Origin: Buchnera aphidicola (Melaphis rhois)
GTDB taxonomy: Bacteria > Pseudomonadota > Gammaproteobacteria > Enterobacterales > Enterobacteriaceae
Assembly (NCBI RefSeq): GCF_005080745.1
Contig: NZ_CP033004.1
Span: forward strand, 139,384-203,383
Length of the DNA: 64,000 nucleotides
Reading direction: 5' to 3'
This document shows, one piece after another, positions 33,963-44,127 of this stretch. The position numbers and the translations under genes were made by a program. The notes below the pieces were generated by a model. The model was not told the DNA's origin, ran no database searches, and saw nothing but the letters and a program-made list of their open reading frames with translations. Each line of letters opens with the position of its first letter. Positions within the stretch are counted from its first letter, which is position 1.

Positions 33963-35501
33963 ATGCTACTTCCTATTTTTATTATAATTCCTTTCATGGG
34001 TGGAATACTGTGTTGGCTTTTCGATCGATATGGTATAAAAATTTCTCATTATATTGCATTAGTATTAATGAGTATAGTTTTGATGCTATCTATTTCATTA
34101 TTATTTTACGATCTAACGCTGGTATCTACGAATACAAATAAGTCTTATTGGAATTTTGAATACGAAGTTTCTTGGATAAAACGATTTGGAATTATGTTTC
34201 ATTTAGCTGCGGATGGATTTTCTATTCTTATGCTAATATTAACTAGCATTTTAGGAATCATATCTATATTGTGTTCTTGGGATACAGTTGAGGATCGTAT
34301 TGGATTATTTTATCTAAATTTATTATGGATCTTAAGTTTTTCTATAGGAATTTTTCTTTCCATTGATTTATTTTTATTTTTTTTATTTTGGGAAATGATA
34401 ATATTTCCAGTATATTTTTCGATTATTTTTTGGGGTCATAGGATTAATGATGCGCGAACATGTTTAAAACGATATGCAGCTGCTAACAAATTTTTTATGT
34501 ATTCTCAATGTTCTGGTTTAATTTTATTATTTTCGATTTTATATTTAGTGTATTCTTATTATGCGTCTAACCATATTTTAAGTTTTAATTATGATTTGCT
34601 TCGTAGTATTAAATTAAATGATTTTTCAGAAAGTTGCATTATGTTAGGATTTTTTTTAGCATTCGCTATAAAAGTTCCGATTTTTCCATTTCATGGATGG
34701 TTTGCAGAATTTCATACTTATTCTCCGATTTCAGGTGCATTAGATATTTCGAGTATTTTATTGAAAACATCTGTTTATGCATTACTACGATTTAATATCG
34801 TTCTTTTTCCTAATTCTTCGTCTAGGTTTGCGTATGTTTTTATGCTATTAGGAGTTATTACTATATTTTATGCTTCATTTGTAGCTTTTTCTCAGACTGA
34901 TATTAAACGTTTAATCGCTTATACGTCTATATCACATACAGGTTTTATTTTAATTGCTATTTATAGTGCTAATCAGATAGCTTATCAAGGAATTATTATA
35001 CAAACTATTGCTTATGCGTTTTCTACTGCTGCTTTATATAGTCTTGTAGGGCAACTATTTCAATATACTCATACCCGTAATATGAAGCAAATGGGTGGAT
35101 TATGGTCCAACATATGTTGGATACCCGGTTTTTCTATGTTTTTTGCAGCTGCGAATTTAGGTATGCCTGGAACTGGAAATTTTGTTGGCGAATTTATGAT
35201 ATTGTTAGGCACATTTAATAATAATGTATTATTATCTAGCATTGTTTCTTTCTCTTTAATTATTTCTGCACTATGCTCTTTAATTATGATACAAAGGACA
35301 TATTTTGGTTATTCTTTCCAATATACTTGCAAACATTTTATTCGACGTATATCTCGTCGTGAAATGTTTATATCGATATCATTGTTAGTCATGTTAATAT
35401 TAATTGGATTATATCCTAATATAATTTTGAATATGTCCGAATCCCCTATAAACAATATCCGGACTGTTTTTTCTAATTTTATTTTAACTACAAGGTCGTA
35501 A
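33963..35501 (+). CDS. nuoM: NADH-quinone oxidoreductase subunit M
   Basis: Antiporter-like proton-pumping subunit (ND4 equivalent) of 512 residues (E. coli 509). Conserved glutamate and lysine blocks are FWEMIIFPVYFSI near residue 143, AIKVPIFPFHGWFAEFHTY near 235, and SQTDIKRLIAYTSISHTG near 310. There is a 115-base gap after nuoL, the largest inside the operon, which could hold a secondary promoter. Confidence 0.98.
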   Translation: MLLPIFIIIPFMGGILCWLFDRYGIKISHYIALVLMSIVLMLSISLLFYDLTLVSTNTNKSYWNFEYEVSWIKRFGIMFHLAADGFSILMLILTSILGIISILCSWDTVEDRIGLFYLNLLWILSFSIGIFLSIDLFLFFLFWEMIIFPVYFSIIFWGHRINDARTCLKRYAAANKFFMYSQCSGLILLFSILYLVYSYYASNHILSFNYDLLRSIKLNDFSESCIMLGFFLAFAIKVPIFPFHGWFAEFHTYSPISGALDISSILLKTSVYALLRFNIVLFPNSSSRFAYVFMLLGVITIFYASFVAFSQTDIKRLIAYTSISHTGFILIAIYSANQIAYQGIIIQTIAYAFSTAALYSLVGQLFQYTHTRNMKQMGGLWSNICWIPGFSMFFAAANLGMPGTGNFVGEFMILLGTFNNNVLLSSIVSFSLIISALCSLIMIQRTYFGYSFQYTCKHFIRRISRREMFISISLLVMLILIGLYPNIILNMSESPINNIRTVFSNFILTTRS

Positions 35502-35507
35502 TTTTTA

Positions 35508-36983
35508 ATGATAATAACTGCAAAACAGTTAATAGCATTGTCTCCAATATTTATTTTAGTATTAACTGTAGTAATTATAATGTTGCTTATTGCATATGAT
35601 CGTGATCATTTTTTTACTTTTTTATGTTCTATTACAGGGTTAACGTTTACTTTATTATCTTTGTATATAATTCGAAAAGATATACCAATCGATATTACTG
35701 TATTATTTCATATAGATAAGTATTCATTATTGTATATTTCAATGATTGTTTTATCGAGTATTTTTTCATGTATATTTTCATATTCGTATCTAAAAAAAAT
35801 TTTATACAATTGTGAAGAGTATTATTTATTATTGCTATTTTCTACAATTGGTTGTATTTCATTAATTATTGCTAATCATATGTCAATTATATTCATTGGC
35901 ATGGAATTAATATCTTTACCTGCATTAGGATTAATTGCATATGCATATTTTAAAAAAAATTCTTTAGAAGCAGCTTTTAAGTATATGATTTTATCTGGAG
36001 CAGTATCGGTATTAGCATTATTTGGTATTGCTTTAATATATTCTATTACAGGAAGTTTAACATTATCGAGTGTGATATATGAATTAGTAACTTCTATTTC
36101 AAGTCCAGATAATATTTTGTTATGTGGTTTAGGATTGGTTATCTTAGCTTTTTCTTTTAAGTTGTCTATGTTTCCATTTCACATATGGACTCCAGATGTT
36201 TATAATGGAACTATTTCAATAGTATTGACTTATTTATCCACTGCTACAAAGATTGCAGTATTTAGTTTATTTTTCAAAATTTTTATTTTTTTAACATCTT
36301 TTAATGTAGAATTTTTTAGAACTTCTTTAGAAGCTATATTATGTTTATCGATTATTTTCGGGAATTTTATGGCTTTTTTTCAAACTAGTATTAAAAGATT
36401 TCTAGGATATTCATCTATTTCTCAGTTTGGATATTTTTCGGTATCTCTGTTATCTTCTAATGACTTTCATTTTTCTTTAGAAGTAGTAGGTGTATGTTTG
36501 ATAGGTTATTTATTGTCCAGTATTGGAATATTCGGATTAATTAGTATCGTATCTAGTTTAAATAACGAATCAAAGTCTGATTCTATTACTTTTTATCGTG
36601 GTTTATTTTGGAGTAATCCAATTTTTTCAAGTATTATGACTATAATGTTATTATCTTTATCTGGTATTCCTATGACTATTGGTTTTATTGGTAAATTTTA
36701 TATATTATCATTAATAGTTAAAGAAAATTTTTGGTTTTTAGGAATTATTTTTTTGATAGGATCAATAATTGGAATGTATTCTTACTTAAAAATAATTACA
36801 TGTTTATATTTAAAACCATTAGACAGTAATTCTGAAATGATACATTTAAATTCAAGTCATAGAAATCATATAATTTTTTTATTCATTATATCATTGATAG
36901 TGTTATTGTTAGGTGTTTATCCTAATATAGTGATAGACATAGCTTCAACGTCTGAGCCTATTTTATTTAATATAATTTCATAA
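35508..36983 (+). CDS. nuoN: NADH-quinone oxidoreductase subunit N
   Basis: Third antiporter-like subunit (ND2 equivalent), 491 residues (E. coli 485). Membrane blocks include FIGMELISLPALGLIAYAYF near residue 130, SFKLSMFPFHIWTPDVYNG near 220, and FQTSIKRFLGYSSISQFGY near 295. Last gene of the operon, six bases after nuoM. Confidence 0.97.
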   Translation: MIITAKQLIALSPIFILVLTVVIIMLLIAYDRDHFFTFLCSITGLTFTLLSLYIIRKDIPIDITVLFHIDKYSLLYISMIVLSSIFSCIFSYSYLKKILYNCEEYYLLLLFSTIGCISLIIANHMSIIFIGMELISLPALGLIAYAYFKKNSLEAAFKYMILSGAVSVLALFGIALIYSITGSLTLSSVIYELVTSISSPDNILLCGLGLVILAFSFKLSMFPFHIWTPDVYNGTISIVLTYLSTATKIAVFSLFFKIFIFLTSFNVEFFRTSLEAILCLSIIFGNFMAFFQTSIKRFLGYSSISQFGYFSVSLLSSNDFHFSLEVVGVCLIGYLLSSIGIFGLISIVSSLNNESKSDSITFYRGLFWSNPIFSSIMTIMLLSLSGIPMTIGFIGKFYILSLIVKENFWFLGIIFLIGSIIGMYSYLKIITCLYLKPLDSNSEMIHLNSSHRNHIIFLFIISLIVLLLGVYPNIVIDIASTSEPILFNIIS

Positions 36984-37301
36984 AATAAGTGTACAATGAT
37001 TTGTTTTTTGTTAATTAAATTAGTTTCTGTTTATTATTTTAATCTAAACTGTTAATAATTTGTTAAATTAAAGTATATATTAATAGTTTTGATAAGTTTT
37101 TTTTTAGAATAAAGTATTGAACATATTAAAAAACTGTTTTAGTGAATAAGTTTTTATGAAGAGATTTATATTAAAAAAATTAAATTATATGATATCTAAT
37201 TTATGTATGTTTAAAAAAGTGATGTTAACAAGTTTTTATATTTTAATGTATTCGATAATATATGTATAATTTATTGAATAACATGATTTTTGGTTATATG
37301 T
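36984..37301. other. Spacer between nuoN and folC
   Basis: A 318-base AT-rich spacer. It contains a 37-codon ATG frame (37156-37269) that I regard as chance. No hairpin with a U tract was seen for the end of the nuo operon. Confidence 0.55.
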
Positions 37302-38552
37302 ATGAAAAATAATATTATTAAACAATTTTCTTTTTACGAATGGTTAAATTATATTGAGAAATTTCGCATAAATATTGAACATAGAAAGCATAATGTTATA
37401 TGTATTGCTAGAAAGTTAGGGATATTGCCATTAAATGCATTTATTTATATAGTTGGAGGAACTAATGGAAAAGGAACTACATGTTTTGTATTAGAAAAAA
37501 TATTGTTGGGTCTTGGTTATCGAGTAGGATTATATACTTCTCCGCATTTATTTCAATATACTGAACGTCTTCGCATTAATGGACGTGAATTAAACAAGAA
37601 TTTGCATGTGCTTTCTTTTATTCGTACTGAGCAAGCACGAGATACGTTATCATTAACGTATTATGAGTTTATCACTTTGTCTGCTTTATATTTACTTAGA
37701 TACAGTGAATTAGATGTAATTATTTTAGAAGTAGGTTTAGGTGGTAGATTAGATACTACTAACATAATTAATCCAAATATTTCAATTATAACAAATATAG
37801 GTTTAGATCATACTGAAATTTTAGGTAACAATCGAGATCTAATCGGTTTTGAAAAAGCTGGAATTCTTAGAAAAAATAAAATTGCAATTATTTCTGAAAA
37901 AAATTTACCTAGATCATTAAAATATATCATTAAAAAGGATAGAGTACGTTTAAAATTAATAAATAAAGATTGGTTTTATAAAAAATATAATAATAGTTGG
38001 GCGTTTATTAGTAAAGAATTTCATTGCCTAAATTTGCCTATTCCTAAAGTATCATTAATAGATACTGCTACGGCGTTAGCAGCTCTTTCTGAATCAAAAT
38101 GTTTTATAAATAAAAATGTTGTTAAACATTGTATTAGTCAAATATCTATTCCTGGACGTTTTCAGATATTATCTTATAATCCTAAAGTTATTTTAGATGT
38201 AGCACATAATTTTCATGCTACGACATATTTATCCAAACAATTAATAGATATAAAAGGATTTAGTCGAATATATGCTATAGTTGGGATATTAAAAAATAAA
38301 GATATTAAAAATGTTTTTTTACCATTAATTTCAGTAGTAGATTATTGGTATTGTATTACATTACAAACTAATCGAAGCGTTTCTGCTGAAATCATTGTTC
38401 AATATTTACCTATTGGTTCTTCTATAATTTGCTCTAGTACTAAACATGCTTGGAACAAGATTCAAAATATTGTTAGTACTCGAGATATTATTATAGCTTT
38501 TGGATCTTTTTTTACAGTATATGAAATGTATAAGATGTTAAAATTTAAATAA
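37302..38552 (+). CDS. folC: Folylpolyglutamate synthase / dihydrofolate synthase
   Basis: Mur-ligase-family enzyme that adds glutamate to folates (and to dihydropteroate). From ATG 37302 it has 416 residues (E. coli 422). Motifs are the P-loop VGGTNGKGTTCFVLE near residue 48, YTSPHLFQYTERLRING, EVGLGGRLDTTNII, TNIGLDHTEILG and LDVAHNFHA. A TTG four codons earlier is a less likely start. It sits ahead of cvpA; the dedD gene between them in E. coli is missing. Confidence 0.95.
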   Translation: MKNNIIKQFSFYEWLNYIEKFRINIEHRKHNVICIARKLGILPLNAFIYIVGGTNGKGTTCFVLEKILLGLGYRVGLYTSPHLFQYTERLRINGRELNKNLHVLSFIRTEQARDTLSLTYYEFITLSALYLLRYSELDVIILEVGLGGRLDTTNIINPNISIITNIGLDHTEILGNNRDLIGFEKAGILRKNKIAIISEKNLPRSLKYIIKKDRVRLKLINKDWFYKKYNNSWAFISKEFHCLNLPIPKVSLIDTATALAALSESKCFINKNVVKHCISQISIPGRFQILSYNPKVILDVAHNFHATTYLSKQLIDIKGFSRIYAIVGILKNKDIKNVFLPLISVVDYWYCITLQTNRSVSAEIIVQYLPIGSSIICSSTKHAWNKIQNIVSTRDIIIAFGSFFTVYEMYKMLKFK

Positions 38553-38608
38553 ATGTGTTAAACAATGTTAAATAGCATTCATATTTTTTATAAAAAATTA
38601 AATACTTT

Positions 38609-39088
38609 ATGAACAGAATAGATTATATTTCAATAGTGATTATTATCATTTCTACTACAATAAGCTTCTTTCGTGGTTTTTTTCAAGAAATTATATCAGT
38701 GTTGATGTGGGGAATAGGAATATATATATTTTCAAAATATTATTATTGGTTTTCTTTTTTATCGATTTATATTAATAACAAGATTATAAGATACATGATT
38801 CATTTCGTAACTTTTTTCATGTTCTTTTTAATTATTAGAGAAATATTAAATTATTTAATAATAGCATTTATAAACCAATTTCATTTATTTGTTTTTAACC
38901 AAATATTAGGAATATGTTTTGGTATTATTAGAGGTGTATTGATCATTTGTACGATATTGTTTTTCCTGGAATTTTCAACTAATTTTGTTCATAGTAAAAA
39001 TTTTAAAAATTCATTATTAATTCCTTATTATAATTATTTTATAAAAATATTATTAAAGCATGTTATAAAAAATGTTTTTATAAAATGA
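38609..39088 (+). CDS. cvpA: CvpA family membrane protein
   Basis: Inner-membrane protein named for colicin V production; its cellular role is still poorly defined, with links to envelope stress. The 159-residue product (E. coli 162) has four hydrophobic helices and the family N-terminus IDYISIVIIIISTTISFFRG with FFQEIISVLMW, and the GICFGIIRGVLIICTI block near residue 110. Probably cotranscribed with folC 56 bases upstream. Confidence 0.9.
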   Translation: MNRIDYISIVIIIISTTISFFRGFFQEIISVLMWGIGIYIFSKYYYWFSFLSIYINNKIIRYMIHFVTFFMFFLIIREILNYLIIAFINQFHLFVFNQILGICFGIIRGVLIICTILFFLEFSTNFVHSKNFKNSLLIPYYNYFIKILLKHVIKNVFIK

Positions 39089-39138
39089 ATGTGATTTTAA
39101 TAACATTTTACAATAATTTATGTTTACTTAAAAACGTT

Positions 39139-39183
39139 TTTTGAGTACAGTAAACTAAAATAATAATTTTATTGTACTCAAAA
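39139..39183. terminator. Hairpin between convergent cvpA and prs
   Basis: TTTTGAGTACA (39139-39149) pairs with TGTACTCAAAA (39173-39183). It lies between two gene ends, so it may terminate both, although neither side has a long U tract after the stem. Confidence 0.55.
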
Positions 39184-39205
39184 TGCTTATGTAGTTAATC
39201 TATAA

Positions 39206-40153
39206 TTAATGTTCAAACATAGCAGATATAGATTCTTCATTACTAATTCGACGGATAGCTTCTGCTAACATACCAGCTAGTGTTAGCGTTCTTACATTTC
39301 GAAGTACTTTAATATCTTGTGATAAAGGAATGGTATCGCAAACTACCACTTCGTCAATAACTGAATTTTTTAAATTTTTCGCTGCATTTCCTGAGAAAAT
39401 AGGATGTGTTGCATATGCAAATACTCGGTTAGCTCCTCTTTCTTTTAGCGCTTCTGCAGCTTTGCATAATGTTCCTCCTGTATCAATTATGTCGTCTACT
39501 AAAACGCAATCTCGATTTGAAACATCTCCGATGATGTTCATAATTTGTGATATATTAGCATTAGGTCTGCGTTTATCAATAATAGCCATATCTGTATCGT
39601 TCAGTAATTTTGCAATAGCTCTTGCTCTTACTACTCCTCCAATATCTGGAGAAACTACTATAGGATTATTGAGATTTATTTGTAGCATGTCTTCTAATAA
39701 AATTAAACTACCGAATACGTTATCGACGGGAACATCAAAAAATCCTTGAATTTGTTCAGCATGAAGATCTACTGTTAGTACTCGATCTATTCCAATACTA
39801 GAGAAAACATCAGCTATTACTTTAGCAGTAATTGGTACTCGAGAGGAACGCACCCGACGGTCTTGTCTAGCGTATCCAAAATAAGGAATTACGGCTGTAA
39901 TTCTACCTGCTGATGCTCGTCTTAGAGCATCTACCATTACTATTAGTTCCATAAGATTGTCATTAGTGGGATAACATGTTGATTGAATAATAAACACATC
40001 ATTTCCTCGAACATTTTCATTTATTTGAACGCTAATTTCACCGTCACTAAATTGGCCTACTAATGCATGTCCTAGGCTCATATATAATCTATTAGCTATA
40101 GATTTTGCTAAGTTAGGAACAGAGTTTCCAGAAAATAATTTCATATCAGGCAC
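39206..40153 (-). CDS. prs: Ribose-phosphate pyrophosphokinase
   Basis: Makes PRPP from ribose 5-phosphate and ATP for purine, pyrimidine, histidine, tryptophan and NAD synthesis. The 315-residue protein equals E. coli in length and is almost identical in many blocks: [49 protein letters not shown] and the PRPP loop [20 protein letters not shown]. The start is GTG at 40153, as in E. coli. It ends a lolB-ispE-prs cluster. Confidence 0.98.
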   Translation of the reverse strand: MPDMKLFSGNSVPNLAKSIANRLYMSLGHALVGQFSDGEISVQINENVRGNDVFIIQSTCYPTNDNLMELIVMVDALRRASAGRITAVIPYFGYARQDRRVRSSRVPITAKVIADVFSSIGIDRVLTVDLHAEQIQGFFDVPVDNVFGSLILLEDMLQINLNNPIVVSPDIGGVVRARAIAKLLNDTDMAIIDKRRPNANISQIMNIIGDVSNRDCVLVDDIIDTGGTLCKAAEALKERGANRVFAYATHPIFSGNAAKNLKNSVIDEVVVCDTIPLSQDIKVLRNVRTLTLAGMLAEAIRRISNEESISAMFEH

Positions 40154-40230
40154 GATAAAACCTCATTATATAAGATATGTAAATTGCTTAGTTATAATAA
40201 TTAAAATATGGTTTAAAATAAATAATATTA

Positions 40231-41079
40231 CTATAGTTGTCTATATAACATGGAGGTATTAGTACTACTTGTAATAAATCCGAAAATATTTGAAGGTAGT
40301 ATAGAAAGAATTTTATTTGCATCTTGTTTTGAATTAAATTCAGAAAAAACACAAGATCCTGTTCCTGTAATTCGAGAAGGTGCATACTTAGATAGCCATG
40401 TAATTAAATTTTTTATTTTTCGAAATTTTTTTGTGATAAGTTGTTCACAATCATTTTTAAAGGGCATTTTTAATAGTAACGTGATACATTTTTTTTTCGA
40501 ATTTCTTTTTAATTTTGGATGAGAAAAAACTTTTTTAGTAGAAATTTTGATTTTTGGATAAGATATTAAGTACCATTTTTTTTTTGTTTTTATAGGATAT
40601 AATATATTTCCTGTTCCTTCTGCTATAGATGTTTTACCTGTAATAAATACAGGAACGTCAGATCCAATTTGTTCTCCAAGTTTAATTAATGTCGAGAGTT
40701 TAAATTTTATGTTCCATAGTTTGTTGAGTACCAGTAAAATTGTTGCTGCGTTAGAAGATCCTCCTCCTAGCCCTCCTCCTATCGGAATATTTTTTTTTAT
40801 AGAAATATTAACTCCTAGTGGTAATGAATGATTTATTAGATATTGTGCTTTTCTTTTTAACAGCTTTGCTGCATGAATCATTGTATTTTGGGAATAAGAT
40901 ATATGCGGCATATGCGTTAATAACTTTATCTTTCCACTATTGTTAGGAGTAATGTATATTGTATCTCCATAATTCAATAATTGAAATAATGTTTGAATGT
41001 TATGATAGCCATCTTTTCGAACGTTTGTAATATAGAGAAATAGATTGATTTTTGCGGGAGAAAACCACATAGTATTCAT
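40231..41079 (-). CDS. ispE: 4-diphosphocytidyl-2-C-methyl-D-erythritol kinase
   Basis: GHMP kinase of the methylerythritol phosphate isoprenoid pathway. From the ATG at 41079, which overlaps the lolB stop by one base (TAATG), the protein has 282 residues (E. coli 283). Motifs are WFSPAKINLFLYITNVRKDGYH at the start (quoted in part: SPAKINLFLYIT), the ATP loop PIGGGLGGGSSNAATILL near residue 95, and RITGTGSCVFSEF near 255. An in-frame ATG five codons earlier inside lolB is less likely. Confidence 0.96.
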   Translation of the reverse strand: MNTMWFSPAKINLFLYITNVRKDGYHNIQTLFQLLNYGDTIYITPNNSGKIKLLTHMPHISYSQNTMIHAAKLLKRKAQYLINHSLPLGVNISIKKNIPIGGGLGGGSSNAATILLVLNKLWNIKFKLSTLIKLGEQIGSDVPVFITGKTSIAEGTGNILYPIKTKKKWYLISYPKIKISTKKVFSHPKLKRNSKKKCITLLLKMPFKNDCEQLITKKFRKIKNLITWLSKYAPSRITGTGSCVFSEFNSKQDANKILSILPSNIFGFITSSTNTSMLYRQL

Positions 41080-41687
41080 TATTTTAAAATCCATTTATTA
41101 ATATTAAAAATAATAAAATCATTTTCTTGTTTTATTTTAATCCAATTAGGTAGTAATGGAAGAGTTTTTTTATTTTTATGATATGAATATGTAATTTTCC
41201 ATAATTTTTTTTTATAAAAACACTGTAACTCGTTTACATATGTATGATCTTTAAGACTATATTTTTGTTTTTTTTCAGGTAATCCAATCATCCATTTATT
41301 AAAAGAATTTAATGGTATTTTTAAACCAATTGCTTTGAATAAAGTTATTTCTGGTTGTTGATTAATGTGCATTTTACCTTCGTTATCAGTGATTTTGAAA
41401 ATGTTTTTATAAAAAACGACTTTTAATTGTATCTGTCCAATAGGATTAATAAATGTAATGTCGTAATGCTGCGGTGAATATTGTTTAAATAAAAACCAAC
41501 TAAAAATTTTCGTTTTTCTTGAAAAGCATAATAAGTAACCATTTATTTGAAATTCTTTTATTTTTTTTAAAGCATTTTTTTGATTTTCCCACGTTAATCT
41601 ATATTTTAATGTATTAGATATATTGATAGAACATGAGGTATGTAATAAACAAAATATTGTGGTAAAGAAAAAATGTTTAAATCGCAT
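41079..41687 (-). CDS. lolB: Outer-membrane lipoprotein LolB
   Basis: Receives lipoproteins from the LolA carrier and inserts them into the outer membrane. The 202-residue protein (E. coli 207) has an N-terminal lipoprotein signal with the putative lipid-anchored Cys in LLHTSC at residue 19, where the lipobox -3 position is His, a slight departure. The middle and C-terminus match LolB: INPIGQIQLKV, IPLNSFNKWMIGLPE, and the ending NINKWILK. It leads the lolB-ispE-prs cluster as in E. coli. Low conservation lowers certainty a little. Confidence 0.85.
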   Translation of the reverse strand: MRFKHFFFTTIFCLLHTSCSINISNTLKYRLTWENQKNALKKIKEFQINGYLLCFSRKTKIFSWFLFKQYSPQHYDITFINPIGQIQLKVVFYKNIFKITDNEGKMHINQQPEITLFKAIGLKIPLNSFNKWMIGLPEKKQKYSLKDHTYVNELQCFYKKKLWKITYSYHKNKKTLPLLPNWIKIKQENDFIIFNINKWILK

Positions 41688-42047
41688 AAATTAAACGAAA
41701 TTCCGATATATTTTAAAATTATTTGTATTAAATAAATTTTATCATTATTTTGAAATATTCAGTATATATTTAGTTAAAATTATTTTTATAAATATAGTAA
41801 CTATTTATTTTATTAACAATTATTTAGTTTGTTAGAAACTATTAAAACTATATTAATATTAAAATATTGTTGTATTAATTTTTTAAAATTATATTAAGGT
41901 TATTTCAAACTGTATGAAACAATTGATAGCAATGTTTTTATGTATTCAGTAAAATCTATACTTTTGTTTTAGATCGAAAATCTATAAAGAAGGGTATACT
42001 ATGTGTATAATTATATTGAAAAACTATTTTAAAGGGTAATTTAAAAA
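41688..42047. other. Spacer at the expected site of hemA
   Basis: In E. coli, hemA lies between lolB and prfA. Here that interval is 360 bases of AT-rich DNA with no recognisable glutamyl-tRNA reductase remnant. AAAGGG at 42031-42036 is the prfA ribosome site. Confidence 0.6.
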
Positions 42048-43136
42048 GTGAAAAGTTCTATTATTAAAAAATTGCAAGCTTTACATAAAAGGTATAAGAA
42101 AATTGAATATATGTTATCTGATAGTAATATTATTACTAATCAAGATAAGTTTCGCGAGTTATCTAAGGAATATTTAAAATTATCTGACATTAACAATTGT
42201 TTTATTAATTGGAAAGAAAATGAACGCAATAAAATAACAGTTTCACATTTATTGAATGATATTGAATTGCGTGATATAGCTGAAGAAGAATTAAAAATAG
42301 TTCTTCTTAACAAAGTTAAATTAGAAAATCAATTGAAAGCGTTATTATTGCCTAATGATCCGTTTGATCAAAGAAGTTGTTTCGTCGAAATAAGAGCAGC
42401 AACAGGTGGAGATGAAGCTGCTATTTTTGCTGGTGATTTATTTAAAATGTATATGCGTTATTCAGAATTACGTCATTGGGAAACAGAAACAATTAATATT
42501 ACTCATAGCGATCAAGGTGGTTTGAAAGACGTTATCATGCAGGTTACTGGTAAAGGAGCGTGTGGTAGATTAAAATTTGAATCTGGAGGACACAGAGTAC
42601 AGAGAGTACCTAGAACAGATTCTCAAGGACGAATACATACTTCTACGTGCACAGTGGCGGTCATGCCAGTAGTATTGGAAAAAGAAATAGAGAAAATTAA
42701 TCCTAATGATTTAAAAATTGACACTTTTAGATCTTCTGGAGCAGGTGGTCAACATGTAAATACAACAGATTCTGCTATTAGAATTACTCATATTCCAACT
42801 GGTCATGTAGTAGAATGTCAAGATGAACGCTCACAACATAAAAATAAAGCGAAAGCGTTATCTGTTTTAGTTTCAAGAATTCAAGCAGAGCAATATTCTC
42901 AACGTCGTAAAAAAAATGCTATTATGCGTCGCGATCTTGTAGGTAGTGGAATGCGTTCAGATAGAAATAGAACATATAATTTTTCAAAAAATAGAGTAAC
43001 TGATCATAGGATCGATTTAGTTTTATATTCTTTGAGCGATATATTAAATGGAAAATTAGATTTATTAATTGAACCAATTATTCAAGAATACCAAGCTAAC
43101 TATTTGTCTGACTTTTCTAACTATACTATATTATGA
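42048..43136 (+). CDS. prfA: Peptide chain release factor 1
   Basis: Terminates translation at UAA and UAG. The 362-residue protein (E. coli 360) has RSSGAGGQHVNTTDSAIR with the GGQ motif near residue 233, and the upstream stop-codon recognition region containing KFESGGHRVQRVPRTDSQGR (PxT type motif PRT). The start is GTG at 42048, preceded by AAAGGG. It overlaps prmC, whose product methylates the GGQ glutamine. Confidence 0.98.
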   Translation: MKSSIIKKLQALHKRYKKIEYMLSDSNIITNQDKFRELSKEYLKLSDINNCFINWKENERNKITVSHLLNDIELRDIAEEELKIVLLNKVKLENQLKALLLPNDPFDQRSCFVEIRAATGGDEAAIFAGDLFKMYMRYSELRHWETETINITHSDQGGLKDVIMQVTGKGACGRLKFESGGHRVQRVPRTDSQGRIHTSTCTVAVMPVVLEKEIEKINPNDLKIDTFRSSGAGGQHVNTTDSAIRITHIPTGHVVECQDERSQHKNKAKALSVLVSRIQAEQYSQRRKKNAIMRRDLVGSGMRSDRNRTYNFSKNRVTDHRIDLVLYSLSDILNGKLDLLIEPIIQEYQANYLSDFSNYTIL

Positions 43137-43975
43137 ACATTGAATATTGGTTAAATATAGCTTATATAAAATTACAAAGTATTGGTAATATTAGTGCTAG
43201 ATTAGATTCTGAAGTATTACTTAGCTATGTTCTTAATAAGGATATTAGCTGGTTAATGTGTTATGGTTGTTATAAGCTAAATAGTAAAGATCTCAAATTG
43301 GCAAATAGTTTATTGATGCGCAGAATGTGTGGTGAACCTATTGCATATTTAGTTGGCAAAAAAGAATTTTGGTCTTTATCTTTGTTGGTTTCTAATGCTA
43401 CTTTGATACCTCGTTCAGATACTGAAATTTTAGTAGAACAAACATTAATGCGAGTAGAGAAAGATAGTAAAAAAAAGATATTAGATTTAGGAACGGGGTG
43501 TGGTTGTGTAGCTTTAGCATTGGCTAGTGAAAGAGAAACTTGTTGTATTATAGGTGTAGATTGTATGCAAGAATCTCTTAAAATTGCTAAAAGAAATGCA
43601 AAAGTATTACATTTAAATAACGTTATATTTTTTCATAGTTTTTGGTTCTCTTCTGTTAATGAAATTTTTGATGTTATTGTTAGTAACCCTCCTTACGTTA
43701 GTTTAAATGAAATTACTAGTTTAGATAAATCATTGTCATTTGAACCATTGATTGCGTTAATTTCTACGAATAATGGATTAGGTTCTATTAAATATATTAT
43801 AAAACACTCTAAAAAATATTTAAATGATATGGGCTGGTTATTAATAGAACATGGTTGGACGCAAAAAATATCAGTACAAAAATTATTTAAGAAATATCAT
43901 TTTTTTAATGTCATGACTTATAAGGATTATTCTAGAAATGATAGAATTACAGTCGGTCAAAAAAAACAAATATAA
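43133..43975 (+). CDS. prmC: Release factor glutamine methyltransferase
   Basis: SAM-dependent enzyme (formerly HemK) that methylates the Gln of the GGQ motif of release factors. The 280-residue protein (E. coli 277) has LIPRSDTEILVEQ near residue 94, the SAM site ILDLGTGCGCVALALA near 117, and the catalytic IVSNPPYVSL near 182. Its ATG overlaps the prfA stop (ATGA). The sirB2 gene that follows in E. coli is missing. Confidence 0.96.
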   Translation: MNIEYWLNIAYIKLQSIGNISARLDSEVLLSYVLNKDISWLMCYGCYKLNSKDLKLANSLLMRRMCGEPIAYLVGKKEFWSLSLLVSNATLIPRSDTEILVEQTLMRVEKDSKKKILDLGTGCGCVALALASERETCCIIGVDCMQESLKIAKRNAKVLHLNNVIFFHSFWFSSVNEIFDVIVSNPPYVSLNEITSLDKSLSFEPLIALISTNNGLGSIKYIIKHSKKYLNDMGWLLIEHGWTQKISVQKLFKKYHFFNVMTYKDYSRNDRITVGQKKQI

Positions 43976-44127
43976 ATATCGTATTTTCAACGTGCAACTA
44001 CGTACTATCTTTCGGTAAGTTGTTACTATTTCATGGTATAATATTTTTATATTAATATCTGATTATGTAGTTGTATTTAAATTTTTAAATAAATTGAAAC
44101 ATCTATAATGTAATTATTGGAAAAAAT

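Noticed and set aside
37156-37269. A 37-codon ATG frame between nuoN and folC encoding a hydrophobic peptide (MKRFILKKLNYMISN...).
   Set aside because: No ribosome site, no family match, and the composition is what AT-rich spacer gives by chance.
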